A stretch of 64,000 nt of DNA, from contig DPKJ01000003.1 in the NCBI GenBank assembly GCA_003542575.1, forward strand, positions 292,920 to 356,919, read 5' to 3'. This DNA comes from Rikenellaceae bacterium. Lineage in GTDB: Bacteria > Bacteroidota > Bacteroidia > Bacteroidales > UBA932. Shown here piece by piece: positions 47,101-55,319 of the stretch (position 1 is the first letter of the stretch; every line of letters starts with the position of its first letter). The notes beneath the pieces are model-generated. The model saw only the letters and a list, made by a program, of their open reading frames with translations, was not told the origin of the DNA and searched no databases. Position numbers and translations under genes: made by a program.

Positions 47101-47566
47101 CAGAGTCGTCTTGTGCAAAAGTTAATCCCCCTTCTTGCTTAATATCTTTTAAACCCAATGTACCATCGCTTGCGCTACCGGAAAGGACAATGCCAATAAC
47201 TCTCTCTTTATGTGCACGGGCAAGAGAGGAGAAAAGAGTATCGATAGAAATTGAAGCACTGGATTCTGATCGTGGAATTAATTTTATGTGTCCGTCAACT
47301 ACATCTATTCCTTTGTTATATGGAATTACAAAAACATTATCGGGTTCAATGTCATCCATCTCATCAATTTCCCTCACTTTCATCTTTGTCTTCTTGGATA
47401 GAATTTCTGTCAACATGCTTTTGTGGTCAGGGCTAAGATGTTGAACATAAATAAAAGCCATACCGGTGTCATATGGAAGATATTTTAATAACTCCATCAT
47501 TGCTTCCAGCCCGCCAGCCGATGCCCCTATGGCAACAATTGGAAAATCGTTCTTATTTACTGTCAT
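44129..47566 (-). CDS. CheB-CheR-PAS-histidine kinase fusion protein
   Basis: An 1145-residue protein: CheB methylesterase (residues 8-190) with Ser in GASAGG, His in VQHLSPDH and Asp in SGSASDGT; CheR methyltransferase (about 215-470) with 'WVPACATGEEAYSIAM'; a long coiled coil (645-740), a PAS-like domain (740-850), and a kinase with phospho-His in 'SHDMQEPLRKLQ' and HATPase. All CheB catalytic residues are present. Two response regulators flank it in the same direction (one overlaps by 14 bases), so the three form an operon. No receptor or flagellar gene lies in the window. Confidence 0.94.
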   Translation of the reverse strand: MTVNKNDFPIVAIGASAGGLEAMMELLKYLPYDTGMAFIYVQHLSPDHKSMLTEILSKKTKMKVREIDEMDDIEPDNVFVIPYNKGIDVVDGHIKLIPRSESSASISIDTLFSSLARAHKERVIGIVLSGSASDGTLGLKDIKQEGGLTFAQDDSAKFTSMPHSAIAVGAVDFILSPKEIALELARLSKHPYVKSNGIKTTNKNLIDNSNPDLKIILNQLFEATGVDFSVYKMSTIKRRIIRRMVLYKITSIKQYAKLLTQKNEEIDILYQDLLINVTSFFRDTDTHKYLKETLFPKLLKRKNAGESLRIWVPACATGEEAYSIAMILLEIQGSQTLNIPVQIFATDLSGFAISKARIGVYSKQELETVSPKRIQRFFIKSEGSYRVNKTVRDMCVFAQHNILSDPPFSRLDFISCCNLFIYLDTVAQKKVISTFHYALKDNGFLMLGKSEGISHSSHLFASSNKKHKIFTRKTSIGSKRLPELSSRFSQQTIIEKNIPLATRIITQKNNVVNQHWLDNAIDSLLVSEFMPASVVINYQMEIVQFRGSTELYLTHPKGKATFNILKMARPEIAFELRNSISKVIKTKHRIRKTGIEVKINSTVKVISLEIVPLTLERNEPLLLILFTEMELAEIFSLQENVGDSISSAKDRRIKRLEQELSDAHSDALSIAQEHEAFTEEFQSTIEEVVSSNEELQTLNEELETSKEEIESANEELISANQELQTRNDLLTESYAYSDAIVSTMHEPMLVLGKDLRVKSANKAFYKKFDVTEEQTEGVLLYDLGNKQWNIPALRELLEEIIPKNSHFYNYEVKHTFLNLGEKIMSLNASRVIQNAHREQLILLVIADITEIRHLILEKELIDKALLKKEIRERKAEKLRLEKAVDQRTRELKEANESLENKNKELLNMNKELEAFTYVSSHDMQEPLRKLQTFAGIILEKENQNLSEVGKNYFRFMQQSAKRMQQLIQDLLSFSRISAAERKFENTNLNLIIEEIKNEFKDEIAGKRAVIEVNNLCEVNIIPFQFRQLMHNLISNALKFSVPHKPPHIKISSRIIKNKDLNIKGLLPHQEYCHICVADNGIGFENEFSSKIFEVFQKLHSKDEYTGSGIGLAIVKKIVDNHRGVINATSELNKGATFNIYIPVSS

Positions 47567-48032
47567 TATTTGGAATTATTATTGAATCTCCTGTAATCAT
47601 GAAATTTTCTTCAGACGGCATAGGGATATTTTTCTGAACTATGAGAGTAAGAGCCTCATAGATAACCTTTTTCAGTTGCAAAAAATCAGCCGGTTTGTTG
47701 ATGTAATAATGTGCCGCATCTCTGAAAACAATATTGACCATCTCCTGGCTCGAAGCTGTAGTGATTATAATAACCGGAAGATTCTGGAGTTCTCTGGATC
47801 GTTTAATTGCACCTAAGGTTGCGAAACCATTTTTCCTCGGCATGTTAAGGTCCAAAAACAGAACGTCCGGCAATTTGTTTCCTCTTTTTGTAAGTTCCTC
47901 AATCACCTTTTCTCCATTGCGAACAATGGTAAGAGTTGCTGAGACAGGGAGTTCTGCCAAAGCATCCTTAAACAGAAGGCAGTCAGCTTTGTCGTCATCA
48001 GCAAGAAGTATATTGATACTTTGTGTTATCAT
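47553..48032 (-). CDS. Single-domain response regulator (Rcp1-like)
   Basis: A 159-residue receiver: LADDDKADC, phospho-Asp in 'DVLFLDLNMPRKNG', Lys in YINKPADF. It is the first gene of the operon with the CheB-CheR kinase; its 3' end overlaps that gene's start by 14 bases, indicating coupled translation. The extra C-terminal 25 residues have no known motif. Confidence 0.92.
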   Translation of the reverse strand: MITQSINILLADDDKADCLLFKDALAELPVSATLTIVRNGEKVIEELTKRGNKLPDVLFLDLNMPRKNGFATLGAIKRSRELQNLPVIIITTASSQEMVNIVFRDAAHYYINKPADFLQLKKVIYEALTLIVQKNIPMPSEENFMITGDSIIIPNNDSK

Positions 48033-48109
48033 TTTCTAAAGTTAACAATAAAATTATGCAATAGATATTATTAACGCAATTACGCTCAACGCCTCATTCT
48101 GTCTGGCGT

Positions 48110-48262
48110 TCAATTCCATAATTTAATTATTTGAAGTTTACCAAGCATTTCATCTTTTTTACCTTCAGCAAACATCAGATCATCGTCAGTTAAGCTTGCA
48201 AACTTCTGTTTGAGCTTGCCTTTCTTCTCATTCCAGTTTCCTTTTAATTCTGTTGTATTCAT
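48110..48262 (-). CDS. CsbD-family protein, shortened C-terminus
   Basis: A 50-residue protein whose start ([19 protein letters not shown]) and '[24 protein letters not shown]' match the stress-related CsbD family. Related proteins run on for about 10-20 residues, whereas this one ends abruptly at IIKLWN. A one-base shift at the end would give a longer tail, so a small frameshift or natural divergence is possible. The ATG at 48262 fits the family. Confidence 0.8.
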   Translation of the reverse strand: MNTTELKGNWNEKKGKLKQKFASLTDDDLMFAEGKKDEMLGKLQIIKLWN

Positions 48263-48630
48263 GTTTTGAATTATATGTGTGAATAAATTTTCACAACTAC
48301 TCAAAGTTGTAAATATTCTCTCCTTAAAACTTTATATATTTCCGGAAATTATTTGTATTGTTCACACATCGCCGGTTCTCTCATTTCTTTTTCATCATCA
48401 TAAGCTTTGGTTGAAAAGAGCTCTGGAGTACGGTATAGAAATTCTCTCTTCCTGGTTGATATCATTTGTGGGAGTATTATTGTCAGTCAAAATTTGGTCT
48501 TATTAGACATGATACTTTGACAGGCACCTCTCAGTTATCTGATTTATATTGAATTTGAAAAATAAGATTTGATAAAATAAATATAACCAAGCCATATGAT
48601 ATGCCAACAATTTTGAGTAAATGATTCAAT
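48263..48630. other. Intergenic region without a supported gene
   Basis: AT-rich DNA between the csbD-like and SGNH-hydrolase genes. A 75-codon plus-strand frame at 48279-48506 has no family resemblance. It may hold decayed sequence; nothing can be assigned. Confidence 0.5.
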
Positions 48631-49632
48631 TCAAGGATTGTGAGATGGAATAGGGGTTTTTAGAAACCACGGTTTTGTTGTTTCATCAGTTGAAAAAAAC
48701 TGTAAGAGCATTTGAGCCACTTTTTGTCTGCCCGTCGTTGAAGGGTGTGTTCCATCTGACTGATAATCGGATATAACCCAAATCAGCCCGTCACTTCTCG
48801 GAGTAATTCCGTTAGCCCACAAATAAGGCCCCCAGGAAAGCCAAGCAGATGAGGGATTATTCCCTGCATAGTTTAGCGATGCATCACCATTAATTTGTGA
48901 TTCTATCAAACGTTTAACTGTCCAGCCAGCATACCAGGCGAATGGTTCGGGATTTAGGTTAGTATTCGCATAGCCTGCATAAATACGATCGCTGAGATAA
49001 ACAAGTTTAAGATTTTGAAACTTCAATTTCAGTAGTTGCATCACAGATTTGTATTTGTCTTTCAAGCCATCAGGATAAGTTACAAATGAAGTATCAGTCG
49101 GACGGGCTTCAGCCTCTTTAAACCAAATAATCTGTACCTGTGCAGGACTTAAGCCCAATGCTGCGAGCCTACTCTCTACAGTATCCCAATAAGAAGATGT
49201 TGAACTATTTATTGCGTTTATCTCTTGTCCTCCTACTGCTCCATCTACCAATGATAATTTTGGGTTTTTATCGGGATAGGATTGCATCATAGAAAGAAAC
49301 ATCTGTGTTTCCATCGTAACATTAGACATACCTATTGACAACCAAACGATTTTCCCATTCGTTTCATCAACTGTCCCAGAGGTGTTTAAGGGTTTTATTG
49401 TTTTTGCCATGGCAATACCCGCAGTATTATGAGCAGGAGGTCTAATATTTGAGGCATTTGGATAAAGTCCTCCCTGGAAGCCCCTATAGGTTGCTGTACC
49501 AAAATCAATAAGAGGAATTGCTGTAGTGATTATGTTGTCAGTATCTTTTCCATCTGATTTACTCTCTTTTTCACAAGCAAAAAAGAGAAGAGAACTGAGA
49601 CAGATTAGAAATGTTATGCGGTTTTTTTTCAT
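48631..49632 (-). CDS. SGNH/GDSL-like hydrolase lipoprotein
   Basis: A 333-residue lipoprotein (lipobox FFAC near residue 20). The SGNH pattern is recognisable: block I 'WLSIGMSNVTMET' with Ser, a Gly block in 'DGAVGGQEINAI', and block V 'DGTHPSTTGRQKVAQML' with the Asp-His pair. These are carbohydrate or lipid esterases. A block III Asn is not certain. It is isolated from its neighbours. Confidence 0.75.
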   Translation of the reverse strand: MKKNRITFLICLSSLLFFACEKESKSDGKDTDNIITTAIPLIDFGTATYRGFQGGLYPNASNIRPPAHNTAGIAMAKTIKPLNTSGTVDETNGKIVWLSIGMSNVTMETQMFLSMMQSYPDKNPKLSLVDGAVGGQEINAINSSTSSYWDTVESRLAALGLSPAQVQIIWFKEAEARPTDTSFVTYPDGLKDKYKSVMQLLKLKFQNLKLVYLSDRIYAGYANTNLNPEPFAWYAGWTVKRLIESQINGDASLNYAGNNPSSAWLSWGPYLWANGITPRSDGLIWVISDYQSDGTHPSTTGRQKVAQMLLQFFSTDETTKPWFLKTPIPSHNP

Positions 49633-49882
49633 AATTACATTTATTACATATTGATAGCAATTTGTTTTTGGCTTGTAATTATTAGTTGTGTCTTATGTAA
49701 GATAACAGCTACAGGCCTATATACCTTTTGTCGATTTTCCTGCCATCAGTTATTTGAGCTATTGTAGTATCGACGTTTTATTGTTTTCAAATATATTACT
49801 TGTTCTCAATCTCTTAAAATATTTTTATGTTTTTTTGTAATAAATTCTATTCAATTGATACTTTATAAGAAACGCTACAGTT

Positions 49883-50371
49883 ATGAAATCACCTAAAGAA
49901 GAATTTCTCGATATACTTTCAAACTATCAAGGGATACTGTATAAAGTTAGTTTGGTTTACTTTAAAAATAAGCCTGACAGAGAAGACAATCTTCAGGAAA
50001 TCATATATCAGCTTTGGAAATCTTTTCCCAGTCTCAAAAACCACAATAGTATTGGTTCATGGATTTATGCAGTATCAATAAACACTTCAATCTCCAGGAT
50101 TAAAAAGGTATCACGAATTGAATACAGAGAAACAATACCCGAATTGCCCGACAAATCGAGCGTTATTGATGAAATGTTAAAGAACGAATCACTCCAACTA
50201 TTATTAAAAGCAATCTATAATCTCGATGAACTTGACAAATCCATTATGCTGCTATATTTAGAAGAGAAGAGGTATGATGAAATTGCTGAAATTATTGGTA
50301 TCTCAAAATCAAATGTTGGTGTGAGAATCAACAGGGCTAAAGAAATATTGAAACAAAACTTAAAGAAATAA
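49883..50371 (+). CDS. ECF-type RNA polymerase sigma factor
   Basis: A 162-residue sigma-70 family protein: region 2 in 'YKVSLVYFKNKPDREDNLQEIIYQLWKSFPSL' and region 4 in 'LDKSIMLLYLEEKRYDEIAEIIGISKSNVGVRINRAKEILK' (residues 110-155). It lies four bases before a membrane protein that may be its anti-sigma factor. The 250 bases upstream contain no other gene. Confidence 0.93.
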   Translation: MKSPKEEFLDILSNYQGILYKVSLVYFKNKPDREDNLQEIIYQLWKSFPSLKNHNSIGSWIYAVSINTSISRIKKVSRIEYRETIPELPDKSSVIDEMLKNESLQLLLKAIYNLDELDKSIMLLYLEEKRYDEIAEIIGISKSNVGVRINRAKEILKQNLKK

Positions 50372-50374
50372 ATC

Positions 50375-50992
50375 ATGGAAAATACTGAACTTCAAAAAAT
50401 ATGGAAAACTATTGATAGTGAATTCTATCCGAAATCCAAAGATGAACTGAGTTTGTTACTGACATCAAAAACAAAGCAAACAATTAATAAGTTTTTGGTT
50501 ATTATGAGTATTTCAATCTTAGTTTGTGTCGGACTATTAATCTATTTGGCAATCACTTCACTAAATCGGCAAAACGATTTGATATATTTAATAAACAATG
50601 CAACTCTTGGGATTGTAACAATAATATCACTAGCATCCGGATTGTTGTCTTGGTATAAATTACAAAACAAAAAATACAATCAACCTTTAAAAAACTGGTT
50701 GGAAGAGAGAATAAATATTTTATCTAAATGGTTAACAGGCAGATTAAGTAAACTCTATTTGTTTTTAATCCCCTTTCTTTACGTCTTAATCGTTTTGTCA
50801 ATTCATGTTTATTTTGAAAATAAATCATTCATTGATGTTCTTAATACAGAAGAGTCAATAATTGGACTCATTATAGGAACACCTATTGGCCTTTTTGTCT
50901 CTTATTATGGAGCGAGAAAAATTCGGAAATATCAAATAAGCAATCTTGAATTTCTCAAAGATTTGCACAATCGTCTTTGCAATATGTGCTAG
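50375..50992 (+). CDS. Membrane protein paired with the sigma factor, candidate anti-sigma factor
   Basis: A 205-residue protein. The N-terminal 40 residues are cytosolic ('MENTELQKIWKTIDSEF'), followed by four membrane helices (about 40-60, 70-90, 125-145, 160-178) and a basic tail. Its place right after an ECF sigma gene and its topology suggest a membrane-bound anti-sigma factor, but no ZAS-type motif is seen. Confidence 0.62.
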   Translation: MENTELQKIWKTIDSEFYPKSKDELSLLLTSKTKQTINKFLVIMSISILVCVGLLIYLAITSLNRQNDLIYLINNATLGIVTIISLASGLLSWYKLQNKKYNQPLKNWLEERINILSKWLTGRLSKLYLFLIPFLYVLIVLSIHVYFENKSFIDVLNTEESIIGLIIGTPIGLFVSYYGARKIRKYQISNLEFLKDLHNRLCNMC

Positions 50993-51007
50993 CGGTTCTA
51001 TCTGCTA

Positions 51008-51367
51008 TTATTTTAAGTTTCTTCCCATCAAATTAATTTTTACCTTATATCTATCCTTTTGGTTGAAAAACGTCATATCTGCATATCCAGCAAATATTTT
51101 GCCTGAGTGCCTTACTCCTCTAGGGATAGAGTATCTATCCCCTTTGATATATATATTTTTAACACCATCAATAATTAATTCAATCTTTCCTTCAAGAACT
51201 ATTCCCCATTGTTCTTCATGCGAATGTTCTGACAAATCAATATCCTCTTCAAAAAGCATAAATATAATCTGATGATTTTCTCCTTGTGACAGATAAGCTT
51301 TAATACCCTTAATCTGAATATCTGCCTCAGGAAGATTTATAATTGGCATGGGAAATAAATTTGTCAT
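51008..51367 (-). CDS. Cupin domain protein
   Basis: A 119-residue single cupin: motif 1 'SEHSHEEQWGIVLEGKIEL' and motif 2 'SIPRGVRHSGKIF', with His and Glu metal ligands. It probably binds a small molecule or metal. The first 17 residues (MTNLFPMPIINLPEADI) and the DNA upstream are duplicated at 55148-55247, where a truncated copy exists. It is convergent with the sigma/membrane operon. Confidence 0.85.
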   Translation of the reverse strand: MTNLFPMPIINLPEADIQIKGIKAYLSQGENHQIIFMLFEEDIDLSEHSHEEQWGIVLEGKIELIIDGVKNIYIKGDRYSIPRGVRHSGKIFAGYADMTFFNQKDRYKVKINLMGRNLK

Positions 51368-51410
51368 CTATAACTCCTTTTGTTTTTATTTCATTCATCC
51401 ATTGAATTCG
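51312..51410. repeat. Copy 1 of a duplicated cupin gene start
   Basis: About 100 bases spanning the cupin ATG and upstream DNA; similar to 55148-55247. The similarity continues past the start codon into untranslated sequence, so it is a DNA-level duplication rather than only shared protein motifs. Confidence 0.65.
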
Positions 51411-52180
51411 ATTCTGTCTACAATCCCTTTATAATATTCATAATCTCCTTCTGGTAAATGCCAAACAATTTTCACCTTTTCACTTATTTTAATATTTTGT
51501 TGCATTTTATAACTTTCCACAATAGCTGAAAATTTCATTTTTTTATAAGTGTTTTTGCCCATTGAGTAGTAACGGTCATTTGTTTCAAAGCGAGTAAACA
51601 CCCCTTCTTGATTAAAGTAAAAAATTCCTGACACTTCAATTCCGCCATCGGCAAGTGTGCCTCGAACTGAATACTCGTCTATCTGCTCCCATTTTACACT
51701 ATCAAGCAGGAGGTAACCAGGGATAAACATAAATTCACAAAAGGCTGTAATCAATGCTGATTGAGCTATTTCTTTGCTGTTATCAAAAACAACTTTAAAT
51801 AAATTAAAGAGTTTTCCATTCATCTCTCCATAACCATCTCGGTAAAGGTCACGAGCTGCAACAGGCATAGACGAAAATCTCATTAACGCTACTCTTCCAA
51901 TTGGTTTTACGGAATTAAACTGTGTTGTTTCTAATCTAACCCAGTCTTTATTTGGAGACATTTTAAGCCAACTTTCAGTCCAGTAAACATTCGCATTTAT
52001 TGGCACAGGTGTATTCATGTACCCACATACACGAAGATATTTTTTAAGTGGCTCAGGCAAATTTTTTATTAACTCTTCTGTAAATATTTCAGCCGTGAAA
52101 CCTTTATTCCGTTCAAGTAATTCGTTTTTGTCTTTTATATATCTCTTTTTCATACTCATACAATCTGTACGAAATAACAT
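51395..52180 (-). CDS. DUF6544/DUF6920-family protein
   Basis: 261 residues matching the DUF6544 pattern: 'LPEPLKKYLRVCGYMN', 'WLKMSPNKDWVRLETTQF', 'DGYGEMNGKLFNLFKVV', then beta strands with 'GGIEVSGIFYFNQEGVFTRF'. No function is known. An ATG at 52153 (MKKRYIKDKN) could be the real start. It belongs to the accessory minus-strand block between the sigma operon and the integron. Confidence 0.75.
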   Translation of the reverse strand: MLFRTDCMSMKKRYIKDKNELLERNKGFTAEIFTEELIKNLPEPLKKYLRVCGYMNTPVPINANVYWTESWLKMSPNKDWVRLETTQFNSVKPIGRVALMRFSSMPVAARDLYRDGYGEMNGKLFNLFKVVFDNSKEIAQSALITAFCEFMFIPGYLLLDSVKWEQIDEYSVRGTLADGGIEVSGIFYFNQEGVFTRFETNDRYYSMGKNTYKKMKFSAIVESYKMQQNIKISEKVKIVWHLPEGDYEYYKGIVDRIEFNG

Positions 52181-52237
52181 AGTAATAAAATCTTTTGAAT
52201 TTCTTTTTTAACTCAATGGTTTAGATATCTGAATTTT

Positions 52238-52963
52238 CTATAAAAACATAAAAGCAGTACCAAAGTCAAGTAGGCCATGTAAAATTACAAAGTATGGGAA
52301 AAGTGAAGGGCGATGATATATTGATAGACCTACTAAGATAGAAAATGGTAAAAACATGAGACCGCGATAAACAATAAAATTCAAATCAGGAATAAATGGC
52401 ATGGTACAATGCTGGATTGAAAGGAATATAACAGGCAAGAGTGGCGCTAACCATTTAGTAGATACTTTATTTTTGAGAATTGGCATAATATATCCAAAAT
52501 ACGTAGCTAACTCAGCAAAGGCAATTGTTACCGGGAAAGCAAATAAAAGCACATAAACCAGCCATTTTCCAATTGGACCAAACATCATTGCTGTAGGTAT
52601 ATTAGGATCACCCCATATGATCATACTAATAAGATAAGCTGGCACAAAAACAATTGGTAAAGCTAAGATTATTAGCCCAATAAAAACAATTATATCCTTT
52701 TTAATAGTCGCTTTATTAAATGAGAATATCCGAAAATAATCATTTCCGCCTTTTTTAAACAAAATTATTAACAGCATTATGCTGACAATGTTTGTCATAG
52801 TAGCAGTCAATAACCAGTACTTCTGAGAAGCTTCCCAGGAATTAACGACAAATGCAATAAGTACTTGAAAGAATAAAAATAAAAAGAGTCTACTAGGCAG
52901 CAACAAGTAAGGTATTGTAGTCTTGTACCATACTGCTTTCTTGTTTGAAGAAATTTTATTCAT
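52238..52963 (-). CDS. CPBP-like membrane protein with degenerate protease motifs
   Basis: About 241 residues, seven or eight membrane helices. The layout follows CPBP intramembrane proteases: motif 1 region 'FAELATYFGYIMPIL' (family EExxxR; here the first Glu and the Arg are lost), a second motif His in 'SIQHCTMPF', and a third in 'LHGLLDFGTAFMFL'. Loss of the motif 1 Glu/Arg suggests it is not an active peptidase. A longer start at 52999 is also possible. Confidence 0.6.
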   Translation of the reverse strand: MNKISSNKKAVWYKTTIPYLLLPSRLFLFLFFQVLIAFVVNSWEASQKYWLLTATMTNIVSIMLLIILFKKGGNDYFRIFSFNKATIKKDIIVFIGLIILALPIVFVPAYLISMIIWGDPNIPTAMMFGPIGKWLVYVLLFAFPVTIAFAELATYFGYIMPILKNKVSTKWLAPLLPVIFLSIQHCTMPFIPDLNFIVYRGLMFLPFSILVGLSIYHRPSLFPYFVILHGLLDFGTAFMFL

Positions 52964-53128
52964 TTTTAAAATTTTATCTATTGCAAACCAAACATTCATT
53001 TACTATTCACATTACCTCTCAAAACATTGAACCAAGTTAATGCTTTAGAAATCAATTAATATCCTCGTTTTTTGGACAAGGCCAAAACATAAGCGAAATA
53101 TACAGAATACTTGCAATAATTCATCTAT

Positions 53129-53353
53129 TTAGTATTTAATCCTTAATCTTCCGGCATACAATTTAACCATTTGTACCGACGTATATTTCATGTCTATCAA
53201 CACTTTTTTTAATAAAAAATTAAACTCTCCCGGTTTCTCTATCATTGGATAATGTCCTGTTGCAGTCACAGTTTCAACTTTATAACTACTTTTACAGTGG
53301 GTTTCCAGTCCGTTTTCGTTTGTTGGAAAACCGTCAGTATTTATTAAATACAA
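53129..53353 (-). pseudogene. C-terminal remnant of an alpha/beta hydrolase
   Basis: Only about 75 codons remain, ending a fold whose catalytic-His region is visible in 'ATGHYPMIEKPGEFNFLL'. The usual residues before it (oxyanion, nucleophile) are absent; upstream, the frame stops and then a different gene ends. No start codon is convincing. It is a truncated relic in the accessory block. Confidence 0.75.
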
Positions 53354-53385
53354 CTTGTATTTATTTGCAAGAAATTACAAGTATG

Positions 53386-53922
53386 CTATCTCCTTTTAGC
53401 TCTCATTTCCTGGACCAATGCCCAGCTATTACCTTGATCTTTTGAAATTTCACTATACCATCTAAAACTATCAGGAGTTATCTCGCTGTAAATCCATCGC
53501 GAGAGATTTCCTAACTGGTCTATTGACCCTACCTGAATAATTGTATCATCTACCTGACGCCCAATTTGCCTGATAATAGATCCGCTGGGAGGATTAATCC
53601 ATATAATATGCCAAGCATCGATTTGTGGATCGTAAGTGCGAATTGTAGTGCTATATCTATTTCCGGGAACATGCCAGCCAATTGTTTCATTATCTCTAAT
53701 CGGGGTAATCCACAAATCTTGAATTGCCCTACCCTCCAAAATCCAGTCAAAACGGATATCCCATTTCGAATGCAATTGTGTACCATCTTCTTGGTATACT
53801 ATCGTATCTGCATGCCATTCACCTACGAATTGGCCATAAAGCATCAACTTATCACTGTATTCTTCTGCTGGTCCACTTGAAACCAATCCTTCAAAAAAAT
53901 TTTTGTTATTTTTTCCCATCAT
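53386..53922 (-). CDS. DUF1579-like beta-barrel protein
   Basis: 178 residues, mostly beta strands, of the kind found in DUF1579/nitrobindin-like small proteins: 'LYGQFVGEWHADTIVYQEDG', 'WDIRFDWILEGRAIQDLW', 'YDPQIDAWHIIWINPPSG' and 'FRWYSEISKDQGNSWALVQEM'. It could bind a small ligand. Function unknown. It lies in the accessory block between the AraC regulator and the hydrolase relic. Confidence 0.7.
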   Translation of the reverse strand: MMGKNNKNFFEGLVSSGPAEEYSDKLMLYGQFVGEWHADTIVYQEDGTQLHSKWDIRFDWILEGRAIQDLWITPIRDNETIGWHVPGNRYSTTIRTYDPQIDAWHIIWINPPSGSIIRQIGRQVDDTIIQVGSIDQLGNLSRWIYSEITPDSFRWYSEISKDQGNSWALVQEMRAKRR

Positions 53923-54069
53923 AATCTTAAATTAAGAAAACAAGAAAAATAATTTGAACTATTAAAAAAAATATAATTTGCTGAATGTGAAAAATAGAGC
54001 ACCAACCTTGACTTAAATATGTGTATCTATTAAAAAGAGAACCTATAAACCCGGCTCTTTCAGTTAAGT

Positions 54070-55011
54070 TTAAATCGGTTTTACTGGTATGCAAATATCA
54101 ACTATGAATTTCCCATCTTTAGGTTCTTCCGGATATATTTCAAAACAAGGCTTATCATCGGGCTGATAGCCACTTGACGGAAGCCACTCTCCATATACCC
54201 AGCCCCATGCTTCTTGAAAATCCTGAGGAGTAAGCTCAAAACGAGCTACCACATATCGTGCAGCATCAATCTCCATTTTGCCTACCTCTCCCTCAACTTT
54301 AGTCTCAGCAGGCACAGTAATACAAACGCTCATTCTAAGCTTGTCTTCGATTGTTACATTTGGGTCATCATGATAAATAACCAACGATTTGAAGTCTTTG
54401 CCGCCTATTAAACCTCGTGGGCCCGCCCAAGTAAACAACCTGTTCCAAATGCGCTCAAAAAGTTTATTATCTCCCTTGTATGGGCCAATGTGCCTGATGT
54501 AAGCAACTGTCATTTTTGGAAGTTCTTTAACTTCTACACTTTTGTTTAATTTCATATTTGTCCTCCATTTAATTGTTTTTAATTCAGGACAAAAATACTG
54601 GGTTGGTCTCTCTTCTCTTTGATACCAATTGCTATCTTGTTGACTTAAATTGCTATTGTTTGATTTCTTTATTCTGTATTTAGAAGCAGATATTTGAAAA
54701 TAGTGTTTAAAATTTCGAGAAAATATTGATATATCTGAAAAGCCACATTTAAAGGCTATTTCAGAAATACTCTCCTTCTTATTATTAAGAATTAGCATCG
54801 CGGCCTTTTCAAGACGTACTCTTAAAATAAATTGAAAGGGAGTTTCTCCAACAATAGACTGAAAGATTCTATTGAAATGAAATTTTGAAAAGTTAGCAAT
54901 TCTTGCCAATTCTTCTAATGTCATTGGTTTCTCAAGATTCGATTCTATGTAATCAAATGTCTTATTGATTCGAGATATGTATTCAGATTTCAACGTTTTA
55001 TGTTCGCTCAT
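54070..55011 (-). CDS. AraC-family regulator with GyrI-like effector-binding domain
   Basis: About 313 residues: an N-terminal double HTH (residues 5-110) with 'MTLEELARIANFSKFHFNRIFQSIVGETPFQFI' and 'SISEIAFKCGFSDISIFSRNFKHYF', followed by a GyrI-like domain (residues 155-310) with 'VAYIRHIGPYKGD' and 'DFQEAWGWVYGEWLPSSGYQPDD'. Such proteins sense drugs and often activate efflux genes (Rob/SoxS-like). The ATG at 55011 is favoured over 55035. Confidence 0.92.
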   Translation of the reverse strand: MSEHKTLKSEYISRINKTFDYIESNLEKPMTLEELARIANFSKFHFNRIFQSIVGETPFQFILRVRLEKAAMLILNNKKESISEIAFKCGFSDISIFSRNFKHYFQISASKYRIKKSNNSNLSQQDSNWYQREERPTQYFCPELKTIKWRTNMKLNKSVEVKELPKMTVAYIRHIGPYKGDNKLFERIWNRLFTWAGPRGLIGGKDFKSLVIYHDDPNVTIEDKLRMSVCITVPAETKVEGEVGKMEIDAARYVVARFELTPQDFQEAWGWVYGEWLPSSGYQPDDKPCFEIYPEEPKDGKFIVDICIPVKPI

Positions 55012-55045
55012 ATTATTGCAGAATTGTAGAGACAATAAACACCAA

Positions 55046-55198
55046 TTAAACCGCTCGCACAGAAATATGGAGTTCTTTATTCAACTCAAGTAAATCCCAG
55101 AGATTTCCATATAAATCTTTAAAAACAGCTATTATGTAATTAATCATAATATCAGACTCAGGAAGACTTATAATTGGCCGGGTAAAAACATTTCTCAT
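55046..55198 (-). pseudogene. Chimeric remnant: cupin N-terminus joined to a VOC-type C-terminus
   Basis: A 50-codon frame. Its first 17 residues (MRNVFTRPIISLPESDI) resemble the start of the intact cupin at 51008-51367, and its last part ('VFKDLYGNLWDLLELN') resembles a glyoxalase/VOC C-terminus. It therefore looks like an internal deletion product of two genes. Not expected to be functional. Confidence 0.6.
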
Positions 55199-55247
55199 CT
55201 TTTACTCTTTTATTTTTTATTCTATTCATTTAATTGATTTTATGGCT
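55148..55247. repeat. Copy 2 of the duplicated cupin gene start
   Basis: Similar to 51312-51410 across the start codon and upstream region (shared blocks CTCAGGAAGA and TATAATTGGC). The copy belongs to the truncated chimera at 55046-55198. Confidence 0.65.
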
Positions 55248-55319
55248 TTTGGTTAAGTATTGCTTCATTCAAATATAACACTCTGCGCGCAATGTTTTAT
55301 GACCTTTTGTTCTAAGGTA

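Noticed and set aside
48058..48106. AACGCC/GGCGTT hairpin with GTTGAGC after the CsbD gene, looking like an attC core
   Set aside because: Only about 27 bases long, too short to be an attC, and no cassette boundary pairs with it.
48279..48506. Plus-strand 75-codon frame
   Set aside because: No family resemblance and no promoter or partner; probably chance in AT-rich DNA.
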